A stretch of 7,250 nucleotides of DNA from Betaproteobacteria bacterium (lineage in GTDB: Bacteria; Pseudomonadota; Gammaproteobacteria; Burkholderiales; Rhodocyclaceae): the NCBI GenBank assembly GCA_028868235.1, contig JAGWUW010000130.1, forward strand, positions 1 to 7,250, in the 5' to 3' direction. The translations under genes were made by a program, and so were the position numbers. Below, piece after piece: positions 1 to 6,788 of the stretch (position 1 is its first letter; every line of letters begins with the position of its first letter). The notes below the pieces were generated by a model that saw only the letters and a program-made list of their open reading frames with translations, had not been told where the DNA came from and did no database searches.

Positions 1-315
1 CATGGCACCCAGGGAGTGCCCGACCAAAACAGTATCCCCGTTCAGATCGAGCGTTGAGCAGATTTCCAGGAGGTCGGTAGCGTACCCATTGACGTTCAGG
101 TAACGGAATTGATTTTCGCGGAAATACTCCTGATTCGCTTCGATTGCCCCGACGTTGTCAAACAGCACTAGCCGGTAATCGTTGGCAAATGCCGGCGTGA
201 CGCGATTCCAGTAGCTTTGATCGGTACCCAGGCCGTTGACGAAAACGATGGTTTTTCTTGCCCCGCGGTTGCCGGTTACCGTCACGTTGTTTCGCGTTAG
301 CGGGTTAGGCATCAT
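1..315 (-). CDS. RsbQ-like alpha/beta hydrolase, N-terminal part (runs off left edge)
   Basis: This is the first 105 codons of an alpha/beta-hydrolase-fold protein; the rest lies beyond position 1. The visible part has an early beta strand and oxyanion-hole region (TIVFVNGLGTDQSYW, residues 22-36), a second strand (RLVLFDNVGA, 48-57), and the nucleophile elbow GHSLGAM (99-105) with the presumed catalytic Ser101. The order and wording of these blocks resemble Bacillus RsbQ, the hydrolase needed for energy-stress activation of the phosphatase RsbP, and the related plant receptors D14/KAI2. The His and Asp of the triad would be in the missing part. The protein is probably cytoplasmic, as no signal peptide is seen. 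The start was chosen because GGAG lies 6 nt upstream of the ATG at 315; the next in-frame ATG at 312 is an equally plausible start. In-frame ATGs at 327 and 333 overlap or precede that site and are less likely. It lies downstream of the LysR gene on the same strand. Substrate and partner are unknown; in other bacteria RsbQ-like proteins often sit beside a PAS-domain signalling protein, which would be off-window here. Confidence 0.85.
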   Translation of the reverse strand, partial: MMPNPLTRNNVTVTGNRGARKTIVFVNGLGTDQSYWNRVTPAFANDYRLVLFDNVGAIEANQEYFRENQFRYLNVNGYATDLLEICSTLDLNGDTVLVGHSLGAM

Positions 316-325
316 CACCTTCTCC
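316..325 (-). promoter_or_regulatory. Ribosome binding site of the RsbQ-like hydrolase
   Basis: On the minus strand GGAGAAGGTG directly precedes two consecutive ATG codons at 315 and 312. GGAG is 6 nt from the first ATG and 9 nt from the second. This is the clearest Shine-Dalgarno sequence among the genes of this window and it decides the start of the hydrolase. Confidence 0.7.
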
Positions 326-460
326 ATGATCATATTGTCTGACAAGATTTGACGTTTTTGGATGGCATTCGGATGGGATGCGTTTGCTCATATGGCATCT
401 GTAAACCTAGCAAAGTTCCTGTTCCAAGCGCCTGTGGTCGCTCATGCCTGTAAGGTCTTT
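316..460. other. Intergenic gap between LysR gene and hydrolase
   Basis: This 145-nt stretch follows the LysR stop and precedes the hydrolase start on the minus strand. Apart from the ribosome binding site at its low-coordinate end I see no strong hairpin terminator and no convincing sigma-70 promoter. A TATGAT hexamer just upstream of the hydrolase start is too close to the ATG to give a normal leader. The gap is long enough for a separate promoter, so co-transcription with the LysR gene is undecided. Confidence 0.4.
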
Positions 461-1420
461 CTAACCGTCAAGGAAAGGGCGTGCTTCCGTCGCGATCGGG
501 TAGCCGTCCCGCCAGTTCCCTTCGTTGCAAAGCTGCACCACCAGTTTATGGGTCACGGAAGCGACGGCCTGCGCAGCGCTCGAAGCAGGGATGTGCCGGG
601 AGGCGCAGAGCATGACGCGGCGAGTCAGGCGCTCTGGAGCAATCGGCACGGCCCGTAGCGCACCACGCTCTAGCTCCTGCTGCATCGGCATCGGTGGCAG
701 CAGGGTGTGGCCGAGGCCGGCGAGTAGGCTGGTGCGCAGGATGCTGATCGAACTGATGTCGGCAACAACGTTGGGGGCGGTGAGGCCGGCTATCCGGGCG
801 GCGGCTTCGATGATGGGGCGGACGCCGTGCGGAGGTGCCGGCAGAATGAGCGGCAGGCGCAGGGCTTCGCGCAGGCTGACCGGGCCACTTGGTGCGTCGG
901 GGGCCTCGGTGGGCGAGATTAGCAGCAGTGTTTCTTCGAGTAGCGGATGGCAGCGGAATTCGTCGAGCTGACCGTCGTCGAACAAAACCGCCAGATGAAT
1001 CAGGCCGGTTCGCAACTGCGGGATCAGGTTGCCGGTGAGTTCTTCGGTCAATTCCAGTTCGACGCGGGGCAGGGAGGTGCGCACAGCCTTGAGCAGGGGA
1101 AGCGCAAGGGCTTGCGAAACGCTGTGCGGGATGCCAAAGATAACTTTGCCGACTGCTTCGCCCTCGGCCTGGGTGACGCTATGCCGGGCATCCTCGATCT
1201 GGCGCAGAATGGACAGGGCGTGCGGATGAAAAGCCCGGCCGGCCGCTGTCAGTTCGACGCCGCGCGGCAGGCGCTGGAAGAGTGGCTGGCCAAGTTCGTT
1301 TTCCAGTTGTGCGAGCTGATGGCTGAGTGCGGATTGCGCGACATAAACCGAGCTGGCGGCCTTGGACAAGCTGCCATGTTCAGCAATGGCGAGAAAATAG
1401 CGGAGCTGGCGCAGTTCCAT
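461..1420 (-). CDS. LysR-type transcriptional regulator (Nac-like)
   Basis: This is a complete 319-residue LysR-family regulator, close to the usual 290-320. Residues 1-60 form the winged helix-turn-helix: MELRQLRYFLAIAEHGSLSK followed by AASSVYVAQSALSHQLAQLE, then the wing LGQPLFQR-LPRGVELTAAG. Residues about 62-90 form the linker helix. The effector-binding domain, a periplasmic-binding-protein-like fold, runs from about 91 (GKVIFGIPHS) to about 295. The sequence pattern, including the RG-V-LT-AG wing and the ALALPLLKAVR segment, most resembles the Nac/Cbl-like branch, but that subfamily assignment is a reading by eye. The start is the canonical MELRQLRYF; no good Shine-Dalgarno precedes it. 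The protein is expected to bind DNA as a tetramer and to answer to an unidentified small molecule. Dyad elements 60-95 nt upstream may be its autoregulatory site. LysR genes usually control a divergent neighbour, but no protein gene is visible on the plus strand, so its target could be the hydrolase downstream or a gene elsewhere. Confidence 0.93.
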   Translation of the reverse strand: MELRQLRYFLAIAEHGSLSKAASSVYVAQSALSHQLAQLENELGQPLFQRLPRGVELTAAGRAFHPHALSILRQIEDARHSVTQAEGEAVGKVIFGIPHSVSQALALPLLKAVRTSLPRVELELTEELTGNLIPQLRTGLIHLAVLFDDGQLDEFRCHPLLEETLLLISPTEAPDAPSGPVSLREALRLPLILPAPPHGVRPIIEAAARIAGLTAPNVVADISSISILRTSLLAGLGHTLLPPMPMQQELERGALRAVPIAPERLTRRVMLCASRHIPASSAAQAVASVTHKLVVQLCNEGNWRDGYPIATEARPFLDG

Positions 1421-1481
1421 GTTGGCGTGAATAGATGCTGAGCGAACAGTCTATCGCTTTTCAAGATGGCAATATCGGAAT

Positions 1482-1514
1482 TCTGAATTTTTCAGATCGA
1501 TTTGGCTACGATCT
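1482..1514. promoter_or_regulatory. Two overlapping inverted repeats upstream of the LysR gene (candidate operator)
   Basis: Two perfect dyads overlap here: TCTGAA-TTT-TTCAGA at 1482-1496, and AGATCG-N9-CGATCT at 1494-1514. They sit 62-94 nt upstream of the LysR start, where an autoregulatory LysR-type site is expected. Neither is a centred T-N11-A or ATA-N9-TAT (Nac) box, so the match to LysR sites is by position and symmetry only. A third half-site-like element, TGATCTG, follows at 1527-1533. The surrounding sequence is more AT-rich than the genes, as promoters tend to be, but I could not settle on a -35/-10 pair for the minus strand. Confidence 0.4.
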
Positions 1515-1541
1515 AATGGGAACAACTGATCTGCACCGACG

Positions 1542-1631
1542 CTGCCGGCCACAAGCCGGGAAGCAGTAGCCGAACCCGGCTCCGGTTGGTCCGGACAGGC
1601 GCTTTTTACCGGAAGCGTTGCCCCGATGGGG
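1542..1631. other. Run of five short hairpins, possible structured RNA (strand undecided)
   Basis: Five potential stem-loops follow one another with little spacing. They are CTGC...CCGGC-CACAA-GCCGG...GCAG (1542-1566), AGCCG-AACC-CGGCT (1568-1581), TCCGG-TTGGT-CCGGA (1581-1595), CGCTT-N8-AAGCG (1600-1617) and CCCC-GAT-GGGG (1621-1631). The stems are 4 to 9 bp and use Watson-Crick pairs, so either strand could fold. The second and third share one base and could not both form at full length. I recognise no conserved riboswitch core (TPP, cobalamin, glycine, SAM/SAH or cyclic-di-GMP) in it. On the minus strand it would be a 3' UTR of the chemoreceptor or a leader of the LysR gene; on the plus strand it would be a small RNA divergent from the LysR gene. 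Some clustering of short stems is expected by chance in GC-rich DNA. Confidence 0.35.
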
Positions 1632-1640
1632 AATGGATCG

Positions 1641-1669
1641 AGGGCAGGCCGGCGTCGCCGGCCTGCCCT
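1641..1669. terminator. Strong GC-rich hairpin, probable transcription terminator
   Basis: A perfect 13-bp stem with a 3-nt loop (GTC, 1654-1656) pairs 1641-1653 with 1657-1669; one arm reads AGGGCAGGCCGGC. It lies 51 nt beyond the chemoreceptor stop, so it is the natural terminator of that gene on the minus strand, but the sequence after it on that strand (TCGATCC) has no T-run. On the plus strand it is followed by TTCGCCTTTA, a slightly better but still broken T-tract. It may act in both directions or protect a 3' end. The hairpin is certain from the sequence; its role as terminator is inferred. Confidence 0.6.
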
Positions 1670-1719
1670 TCGCCTTTATGGACGGCTTGTTCTGTCATCC
1701 CGGCAGATGGCCCGGGCTG

Positions 1720-3345
1720 TCAGATACGGAAGAGAGCGACAGCCTGGTGACTTTCGGCTGCCAGTTTCTGCAGGCGGCCAGCGGTTTCGGCTACCGAACG
1801 TACGGCTATGCTGTTTTCCTCCGAGCGTTGGGCGATATTTTCGACATTGGCCGCAATTTCGTTGCTAGCCATACCTTGTTCGCGCAATGCATTGGAGATG
1901 TCCGTCACCGTTTGCATGACCTGCCGGGCGCCGTCGTTGATGCTGAGCATCGAATGGCTCGATTTACGAGCGAGGTTGACGCCATCTTCGACGCGGGCCA
2001 CGCTATCGGCCATGGTACTAACCGCCAGTTGCGCATTGTCCTGAACGGCAGCGACCATTTCCGAAATTTCTGTTGTCGCCTTCGCAGTTCGCTCGGCAAG
2101 TTTCCGGACCTCGTCGGCAACCACGGCGAACCCTCGCCCCGCCTCACCCGCGCGAGCTGCTTCTATCGCGGCATTGAGGGCTAGCAGATTGGTCTGGTCG
2201 GCGACGTCCTTGATCACGCTGACGATGCCGCTGATTCGTTGCGAGCTTTCACCCATTTCGCGAATGGTGTTCGAGGCTTCGTGAACGGTGGCCGATATGC
2301 GCTGCATTTCAGCGACGGTGTGTTCGATAGCCAGATTGCCGGCATTCGACAATTCCCCGGTTTCAGTCGTGACAGCATGGGCTTGGCGGGCGCTATCGGA
2401 TACGTGGTTAATGGAAACCGTCATTTCTTCTACGGCCGCCGCCATTGATGAGGCCGCTTCGGATTGAAGTGCCGTCGCGCTGGCCACCTGATGCGAGGCT
2501 GCGGCCATTTCCTGCGCTGAATTGGCTACGCCTTCGGAATTCCGGCGCAACTCGGTGAGCATGCGGCGCAAGCTGGTCTGCATCTTGTGTGTTGCCGCCA
2601 TCAGGCTATGCGCATCGTTGTTGCGAACCGGAATATGGGCCGTAAGGTCACCTTCGGCAATGCGCTCGAGCACGGCCTGGGCGGCAGCTGGTTCGCCGCC
2701 AAGCGGGCCGGTGACCGAACGGATCACCCATAGGGAAAGACCGATAGACACGACGAGCGCCGAGAAAACGATGAGTATGGTCAGGTTGCGGGCATTGCTG
2801 TAGCGCTCGTGGGCCTGGACCACGGCCTCGGCGACTAGGCCGTCCTGATAGGAGTTGAAGTCCTTCAATGCGGTTTGGTACTGCAGCAGGATGGGGCGTA
2901 ATTCGCTGTTCAGGTAGCGTCGCGCTTCTTCAGCAGCGCCGGCCTCGATGATGGCGATCAGCTTTTCCTGGCCCTCGATGTAGCGGGCGCGTTGGGCCTT
3001 GGCATGGTCTAGAATTTCGCGGGCGTGCGCATCGGTGACCAGCGGCCAGAGTTTCTCAATGTCTTTCAGGATGGAAACGCGATTGTCCAAGACCACTTGC
3101 TTCTGGCGAGTGAGGTCGTCGCGGTTCTCGGCGAGCATCATGTTGCGCAGCGCAATGGCGATCTGATTGGTCTTGCTGATGATGCCGTTGCTCAGGCCGA
3201 CCATCTCGACCTGAGATTCAATGATTCGGGTGTTTGCGTCGAGCTGGGCAAGGCGGGAAATGCCGATGCCTGCGACGGTCAGAACGAGAGCGATAACGAT
3301 GCTGAAACCAATGCCGAGGCGGCCGGCGACGGTGATATTTGGCAT
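1720..3345 (-). CDS. Methyl-accepting chemotaxis protein with 4HB sensor domain
   Basis: This is a complete 541-residue chemoreceptor of standard topology. A first membrane helix lies at about 10-29. A helical periplasmic domain of roughly 155 residues follows (about 31-186), with the four-helix-bundle (4HB_MCP) pattern, for example [21 protein letters not shown] second membrane helix is at about 188-208, then a HAMP domain at about 209-262 (VTGPLGGEP...IAEGDLT) and the long coiled-coil signalling domain. The tip that binds CheA and CheW is intact: [20 protein letters not shown], then [20 protein letters not shown] and [10 protein letters not shown], about 371-420. Flanking helices hold candidate methylation sites. 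The C-terminus ends in ALFRI with no flexible tail and no NWETF-like pentapeptide, so CheR and CheB tethering is not expected. The start [10 protein letters not shown] has a weak GGA/GGAAAG Shine-Dalgarno 4-7 nt upstream. It follows the DctB/DctD operon on the same strand after a 228-nt gap. The ligand cannot be read from the sequence. Confidence 0.95.
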   Translation of the reverse strand: MPNITVAGRLGIGFSIVIALVLTVAGIGISRLAQLDANTRIIESQVEMVGLSNGIISKTNQIAIALRNMMLAENRDDLTRQKQVVLDNRVSILKDIEKLWPLVTDAHAREILDHAKAQRARYIEGQEKLIAIIEAGAAEEARRYLNSELRPILLQYQTALKDFNSYQDGLVAEAVVQAHERYSNARNLTILIVFSALVVSIGLSLWVIRSVTGPLGGEPAAAQAVLERIAEGDLTAHIPVRNNDAHSLMAATHKMQTSLRRMLTELRRNSEGVANSAQEMAAASHQVASATALQSEAASSMAAAVEEMTVSINHVSDSARQAHAVTTETGELSNAGNLAIEHTVAEMQRISATVHEASNTIREMGESSQRISGIVSVIKDVADQTNLLALNAAIEAARAGEAGRGFAVVADEVRKLAERTAKATTEISEMVAAVQDNAQLAVSTMADSVARVEDGVNLARKSSHSMLSINDGARQVMQTVTDISNALREQGMASNEIAANVENIAQRSEENSIAVRSVAETAGRLQKLAAESHQAVALFRI

Positions 3346-3573
3346 GGAGCTTTCCGAGAGGAGAGGACGGTGGATAGTGAGCCCGTGGTCTGCTGTTCAG
3401 CGCCACGGTTGTATGTTTTGTCCGGTCGCGCCGCTCGACGGCAACCGGATATTTCTTATTTATATCGCGCGGACAATATAGATATGGTCAGGTATTGTTA
3501 TTGATGGATATCAAATAACTATGCCTTTAGGCGTAGAACAAGATTGTATTGGTTTTCGGTCGGTCGTAGGGGC
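3346..3573 (-). promoter_or_regulatory. AT-rich intergenic region, probable chemoreceptor promoter
   Basis: This 228-nt gap separates the response regulator stop from the chemoreceptor start. The part from about 3440 to 3555 is clearly more AT-rich than everything around it, as expected of a promoter. It contains the inverted repeat TTGAT-GGAT-ATCAA at 3501-3514, about 160 nt upstream of the chemoreceptor. On the minus strand TAAA at 3462-3459, then 16 nt, then GCCG at 3442-3439 is a loose match to a FliA (sigma-28) promoter, TAAA-N15-GCCGATAA, but the spacing and last four bases are off. No convincing sigma-70 or sigma-54 site was found. No strong terminator follows the regulator: GGGC-N6-GCCC overlaps its stop codon and GCC-TAAA-GGC lies near 3530, and both are weak. 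Confidence 0.45.
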
Positions 3574-4902
3574 TTAGTCGCCCAAGCCGTATTTACGAAT
3601 CTTGTCGTGCAGCGTCGTCTTGGCAATGGCCAGAGCCTCGGCTGTACGGGCCAGGCTGCCGTAGCGGCGCAGGGCGTCGGCGATCAGAGCGCGTTCGAAG
3701 GCTTCGACAGTCTCAGCCAGTGGGCGCGGCGCGTCGCCGGCGGGTTGGCCGAAGGGCGGCGACCCGGTTTCGATACCCAGCACGCAGCGATCGGCAACAT
3801 TGCGTAATTCGCGGACATTCCCCGGCCAGTGGTAACCGACCAGTTGCTGGATGCGGCCAGCGGACGTCGCGGACACGGCACGCTCGTGGCGGGCGGCGGC
3901 TTGCAGCAGGAAATGTTCGAAAAGCAGCGGAATGTCTTCGCGCCGCTCGCGCAGTGGTGGTAATTGCAGGGTTGCGACCGAGAGTCGGTAATAGAGGTCG
4001 GCGCGGAAGCGGCCTTGCTCGGACAGCGCAGTCAGGTCTTCCTTGGTTGCGGCGATGATGCGACAGTCGATGGGTATAGGGGTATTCGACCCTAGGCGCT
4101 CCAGCGTGCGTTCCTGCAGCACGCGCAGCAGCTTGATCTGCATCGGTACCGGCATGGTTTCGATTTCGTCGAGGAATAGCGTGCCGCCGTTGGCGAATTC
4201 GATCTTGCCGATACGCCGCTTGCCGGCACCGGTATAAGCACCTGCCTCGTGGCCAAAGATTTCGCTTTCGAAGAGTGTTTCCGGCAGGCCCCCGCAGTTG
4301 ATGGCGACGAAATTACCCTTGGCGCGCGGACTGGCGTCGTGGAGACAGCGAGCGACGAGTTCCTTGCCGGTGCCGGTCTCACCGTGGATCAGCACGTCGG
4401 CCACGCTGTTGCCCAAGGCACCAATCAGGCCACGAACGCGGGCCATGCCGGCCGAATTGCCGATCAGCCGTGCTTCGAGCAGGTTGCGCTGGTCGAGCTG
4501 GCGGCGCAGGTTGCGCACTTCGAGCACCAGCCGGCGCTTTTCCAGCGCCCGGTGGGCGATGTCGACTAGTTGTTCGGGGGCAAAGGGCTTTTGCAGGAAG
4601 TCGTAGGCGCCGTCTTTCATTGCCTGCACAGCCATCGAGACGTCGCCGTGGCCGGTAATCAGCACCACCGGCAATTCCGGGTCAAGGGCATGCAACTCGC
4701 GCTGCAGACTCAGACCATCCTGGCCGGGTAGGCGAATGTCGCTGATCACGATGCCGGAAAAGTCGGCCCCCAGGCGCTTGCGCCCTTGTTCGGCGCTGGT
4801 GGCGACTTCGGCAGAAAAACCTTCGAGTTGCAATGCTTGTTCGCAGCCGAGCGCAACGTCGGGGTCGTCTTCGATGATCAGGATTTTCAGGTCGTCGGTC
4901 AT
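3574..4902 (-). CDS. dctD: Sigma-54-dependent response regulator, DctD family
   Basis: This 442-residue regulator is of NtrC/DctD type and about the usual length. The receiver domain covers about 5-122, with acidic residues E11-D12-D13, the phosphoacceptor D55 in ISDIRLPG, T83 and K105 in FLQKPF. The AAA+ domain (about 145-375) has Walker A GETGTGK at 174-180, the sigma-54 contact loop GAYTGA at 221-226, Walker B TLFLDEIE at 241-248, and the sensor II segment [10 protein letters not shown] at 359-368. A Fis-type helix-turn-helix ends the protein (about 402-440, [20 protein letters not shown]). The contact loop has Tyr where the consensus GAFTGA has Phe. The start ATG overlaps the kinase stop in ATGA and has no Shine-Dalgarno of its own, which suggests translational coupling. 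It is expected to be phosphorylated by the kinase encoded directly upstream, bind enhancers as an oligomer and open sigma-54 promoters by ATP hydrolysis. The family is certain. The name dctD rests on the DctB-like partner; its target promoter is not visible in the window. Confidence 0.93.
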   Translation of the reverse strand: MTDDLKILIIEDDPDVALGCEQALQLEGFSAEVATSAEQGRKRLGADFSGIVISDIRLPGQDGLSLQRELHALDPELPVVLITGHGDVSMAVQAMKDGAYDFLQKPFAPEQLVDIAHRALEKRRLVLEVRNLRRQLDQRNLLEARLIGNSAGMARVRGLIGALGNSVADVLIHGETGTGKELVARCLHDASPRAKGNFVAINCGGLPETLFESEIFGHEAGAYTGAGKRRIGKIEFANGGTLFLDEIETMPVPMQIKLLRVLQERTLERLGSNTPIPIDCRIIAATKEDLTALSEQGRFRADLYYRLSVATLQLPPLRERREDIPLLFEHFLLQAAARHERAVSATSAGRIQQLVGYHWPGNVRELRNVADRCVLGIETGSPPFGQPAGDAPRPLAETVEAFERALIADALRRYGSLARTAEALAIAKTTLHDKIRKYGLGD

Positions 4903-6749
4903 GGCGCAGGAGCGAGCGGGAGTTCCAGCGTGAAGACGGCACCGCCGTCAGGATGGTTGGTGCCGTGCAGGCTACCACCAAAGTCGCGGATGATGCCGGC
5001 GGAAATGGCCAACCCGAGCCCGAGGCCGTCACCGGCCGGCTTGGTGGTGAAGAAGGGCTCGAACAGCTTGGCTTGCGCTTCATCGCTGAGTCCGGGACCG
5101 TGGTCGCGGACATGCAGACGGACCATGCGGTTGGTACATTCCCAATGCAGCTCCAGGCGCGGTCGGGCCTGTTCGGCCATGGCATCGAGGGCGTTGCCGA
5201 TCAGATTGATGAGTACTTGCTCCAACCGGTTGGCGTCGCATAGGGCGGCGGGTTCGTCGACCGGGCAACTGCGCTCGATGTCGGCGCCACTACGCCGGAT
5301 GCGGGCATCGAGTAGGGATAGCGCATTATCCAGCGCGTGGCAGAGCGGTACCGGGGCGGATTGTCCGCTCGACTTGCGGGCGAAATTGCGCAGTTGCCCG
5401 GTGATGCGGCCCATGCGGTCGACCAGATCGGCAATGCGGCCGAGGTTGGTACGTGTAGTTTCGATATCGCCGCGTTCGAGGAAGCGCTCGGCGTTGGCCG
5501 ATAGGGTGCGCAGGGCTGCCAACGGCTGGTTCAGTTCATGGGCGATGCCGGTTGATAGCTGGCCGATGACAGCCAGCTTGCCTGCCTGCACCAGTTCGTC
5601 CTGGGCGGCGCGCAGGGTGCGCTCGGCGCGGATGCGTTCGCCGACCTCGTCCTGCAGCTGCTGGTTGGCAGCCGACAGGTCGGCGGTGCGCTCCTCGACC
5701 TTGAGCTCCAGTTCGTCATGCGCTTTCTGCAAGGCCTCACGGGCCGCCAGGCGGTCACGCAAATGGCGTCGCCGCTCGTTAAGGATGATGCCGAGCAGGC
5801 ACAGGCAGGCTGCAGCGATGGCGGCCAGGGCGGCTCTGCTCTGGGCCAGGTCGTCGACTTGTTCGAGATGTGACAGCACGGTCAGTGTCCACGGGGTGCC
5901 GGGCAGCGTGCGCGATTGTTCGAGGAAGCGGCCGGTAACCGGGTACACCGACACCGTTTCCGGGCCGTTGGCAGCGATGCGCACCAGGCGGGCGCCGTGG
6001 TCGTAATCCTCGATTTCCTTGATGCCGAGCGGCTGCAGGGCGCGCCGGTTGTACTGCTGAGTATTGTCGAAGGCAGCGCGGGTGTTGTCGTCGAGTGGGC
6101 GGAGGGTGGTGAATTTCCAACCGGATACGGCGGACAGGATGACCACCCCGTTCTCGTCGGCGACAAGAACCGGCGCTTCGACGGTGGACCACGATTTTTC
6201 CAGTTGCTCGAGACTGACCTTGATCACCGCGACGCCTAGCGTGCCGTTGTCGCCGGTTAACGCCGAGGCGAGGTAGTAGCCGGGTTCGCCGCGCGTCGTG
6301 CCGATGCCGAAGAAGCGGCCGTTACCGTTTTCCAGTGCCTCGCGGAAATAGGGGCGGAAGGAAAGCTCTTCGCCGAGGAAACTATCCGGGCGACGCCAGT
6401 TGCTGGTGGCGAGCACCTTGCCGTGCGTGTCCATGACATAGATGGACAGCGTCCCGGCGCGCTCGTTGAGCTTTTCGAGGTAGACGTTGACCCGTGCATT
6501 GGCGCTCTCGTTCGCCGCTCCGGCGAGCAGGTCGAGGACTTCCGGTTCCAGGCTTAGCGTGCCGGGCAGGAAGGCATATTTGCTGATCTCGCGCTCCAGG
6601 CTGGCAGCGTAGAGGTCGAGCCGGTGCAGACCAGTCGCCTGCAGCTCGGCAATGCCCAGGCGCTGGGCGACGCGGTAGGCCGAGAAACCGCTCAGGACGA
6701 CCAGAAGCAGGCAGAGCAGCAATAGCGGCAGGGAGCGGAGTCGGGGCAT
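4899..6749 (-). CDS. dctB: DctB-type membrane sensor histidine kinase
   Basis: This 616-residue inner-membrane kinase has the DctB layout. The first membrane helix is at about 7-25. A periplasmic double-PDC/Cache sensor of about 275 residues follows, then a second membrane helix (about 305-323), a cytoplasmic coiled coil (about 328-390), HisKA with phosphoacceptor H404 in GIAHELNQPLAALR, and a HATPase domain. The ATP-binding boxes are complete: NLIGNALDAM with N519, DHGPG (549-553), LFEPFFTTK (562-570) and GDGLGLGLA (573-581). The sensor carries the block typical of DctB: SNWRRPDSFLGEELSFRPYF (116-135), then GRFFGIGTTRGEPGYYLASA (144-163) and VAVIKVSLEQLEKSW. The Arg and aromatic residues in FRPYF and GYY and the Lys of VIKV are where DctB proteins hold C4-dicarboxylates, so a small carboxylate or related anion is the likely ligand. 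It begins 39 nt after the permease stop, without a clear Shine-Dalgarno, and overlaps the regulator gene by 4 nt. The dctB name is family-level; the ligand is unproven. Confidence 0.92.
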   Translation of the reverse strand: MPRLRSLPLLLLCLLLVVLSGFSAYRVAQRLGIAELQATGLHRLDLYAASLEREISKYAFLPGTLSLEPEVLDLLAGAANESANARVNVYLEKLNERAGTLSIYVMDTHGKVLATSNWRRPDSFLGEELSFRPYFREALENGNGRFFGIGTTRGEPGYYLASALTGDNGTLGVAVIKVSLEQLEKSWSTVEAPVLVADENGVVILSAVSGWKFTTLRPLDDNTRAAFDNTQQYNRRALQPLGIKEIEDYDHGARLVRIAANGPETVSVYPVTGRFLEQSRTLPGTPWTLTVLSHLEQVDDLAQSRAALAAIAAACLCLLGIILNERRRHLRDRLAAREALQKAHDELELKVEERTADLSAANQQLQDEVGERIRAERTLRAAQDELVQAGKLAVIGQLSTGIAHELNQPLAALRTLSANAERFLERGDIETTRTNLGRIADLVDRMGRITGQLRNFARKSSGQSAPVPLCHALDNALSLLDARIRRSGADIERSCPVDEPAALCDANRLEQVLINLIGNALDAMAEQARPRLELHWECTNRMVRLHVRDHGPGLSDEAQAKLFEPFFTTKPAGDGLGLGLAISAGIIRDFGGSLHGTNHPDGGAVFTLELPLAPAP

Positions 6750-6788
6750 CGGGTGGCGAACCGGGCAGGAAGACCTATGTTACCGCGC
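6750..6788 (-). other. Short spacer between permease and kinase genes
   Basis: Only 39 nt separate the permease stop from the kinase start. I see no terminator hairpin, no promoter hexamers and no strong Shine-Dalgarno in it, which supports co-transcription of permease, kinase and regulator. Confidence 0.5.

Larger units (their letters stand above)
1421..1719. other. 299-nt intergenic gap between chemoreceptor and LysR genes
   Basis: No protein gene is supported on either strand. The side next to the LysR gene (1440-1515) is AT-rich and holds two overlapping inverted repeats. The part from 1542 to 1669 is GC-rich and made almost entirely of consecutive short hairpins, listed separately. The end of the gap next to the chemoreceptor stop contains one more weak dyad, CCCGG-N8-CCGGG read on the minus strand, around 1698-1716. 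The gap must serve as the 3' end of the chemoreceptor transcript and the promoter region of the LysR gene, which does not by itself explain the hairpin density. Confidence 0.6.

Noticed and set aside
947..1441. Plus-strand open frame of 164 codons opposite the LysR gene
   Set aside because: It mirrors the LysR coding frame, including its helix-turn-helix region, and the translation resembles no known protein.
1542..1631. Hairpin run read as a known riboswitch or tRNA-like element
   Set aside because: None of the conserved cores of the TPP, cobalamin, glycine, SAM/SAH or cyclic-di-GMP classes is present, and there is no T-arm or acceptor stem. It is kept only as an unassigned structured region.
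1618..2184. Plus-strand open frame of 188 codons at the end of the chemoreceptor gene
   Set aside because: Most of it is antisense to the conserved chemoreceptor signalling domain. It has no Shine-Dalgarno and starts inside the hairpin region, and its translation has no recognisable domain.
3346..3573. Sigma-54 (-24/-12) promoter for the chemoreceptor as a target of the adjacent DctD-type regulator
   Set aside because: On the minus strand the nearest TGGC motif (GTGGCGCTGAACAGC) does not have GC at the required distance, so the GG-N10-GC rule fails and no other candidate was seen.
4786..6006. Long plus-strand open frame of 406 codons opposite the histidine kinase
   Set aside because: It lies antisense to a gene with complete kinase motifs. 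Its translation is rich in Arg, Ser and Ala with no domain, as expected of the opposite strand of GC-rich coding DNA.
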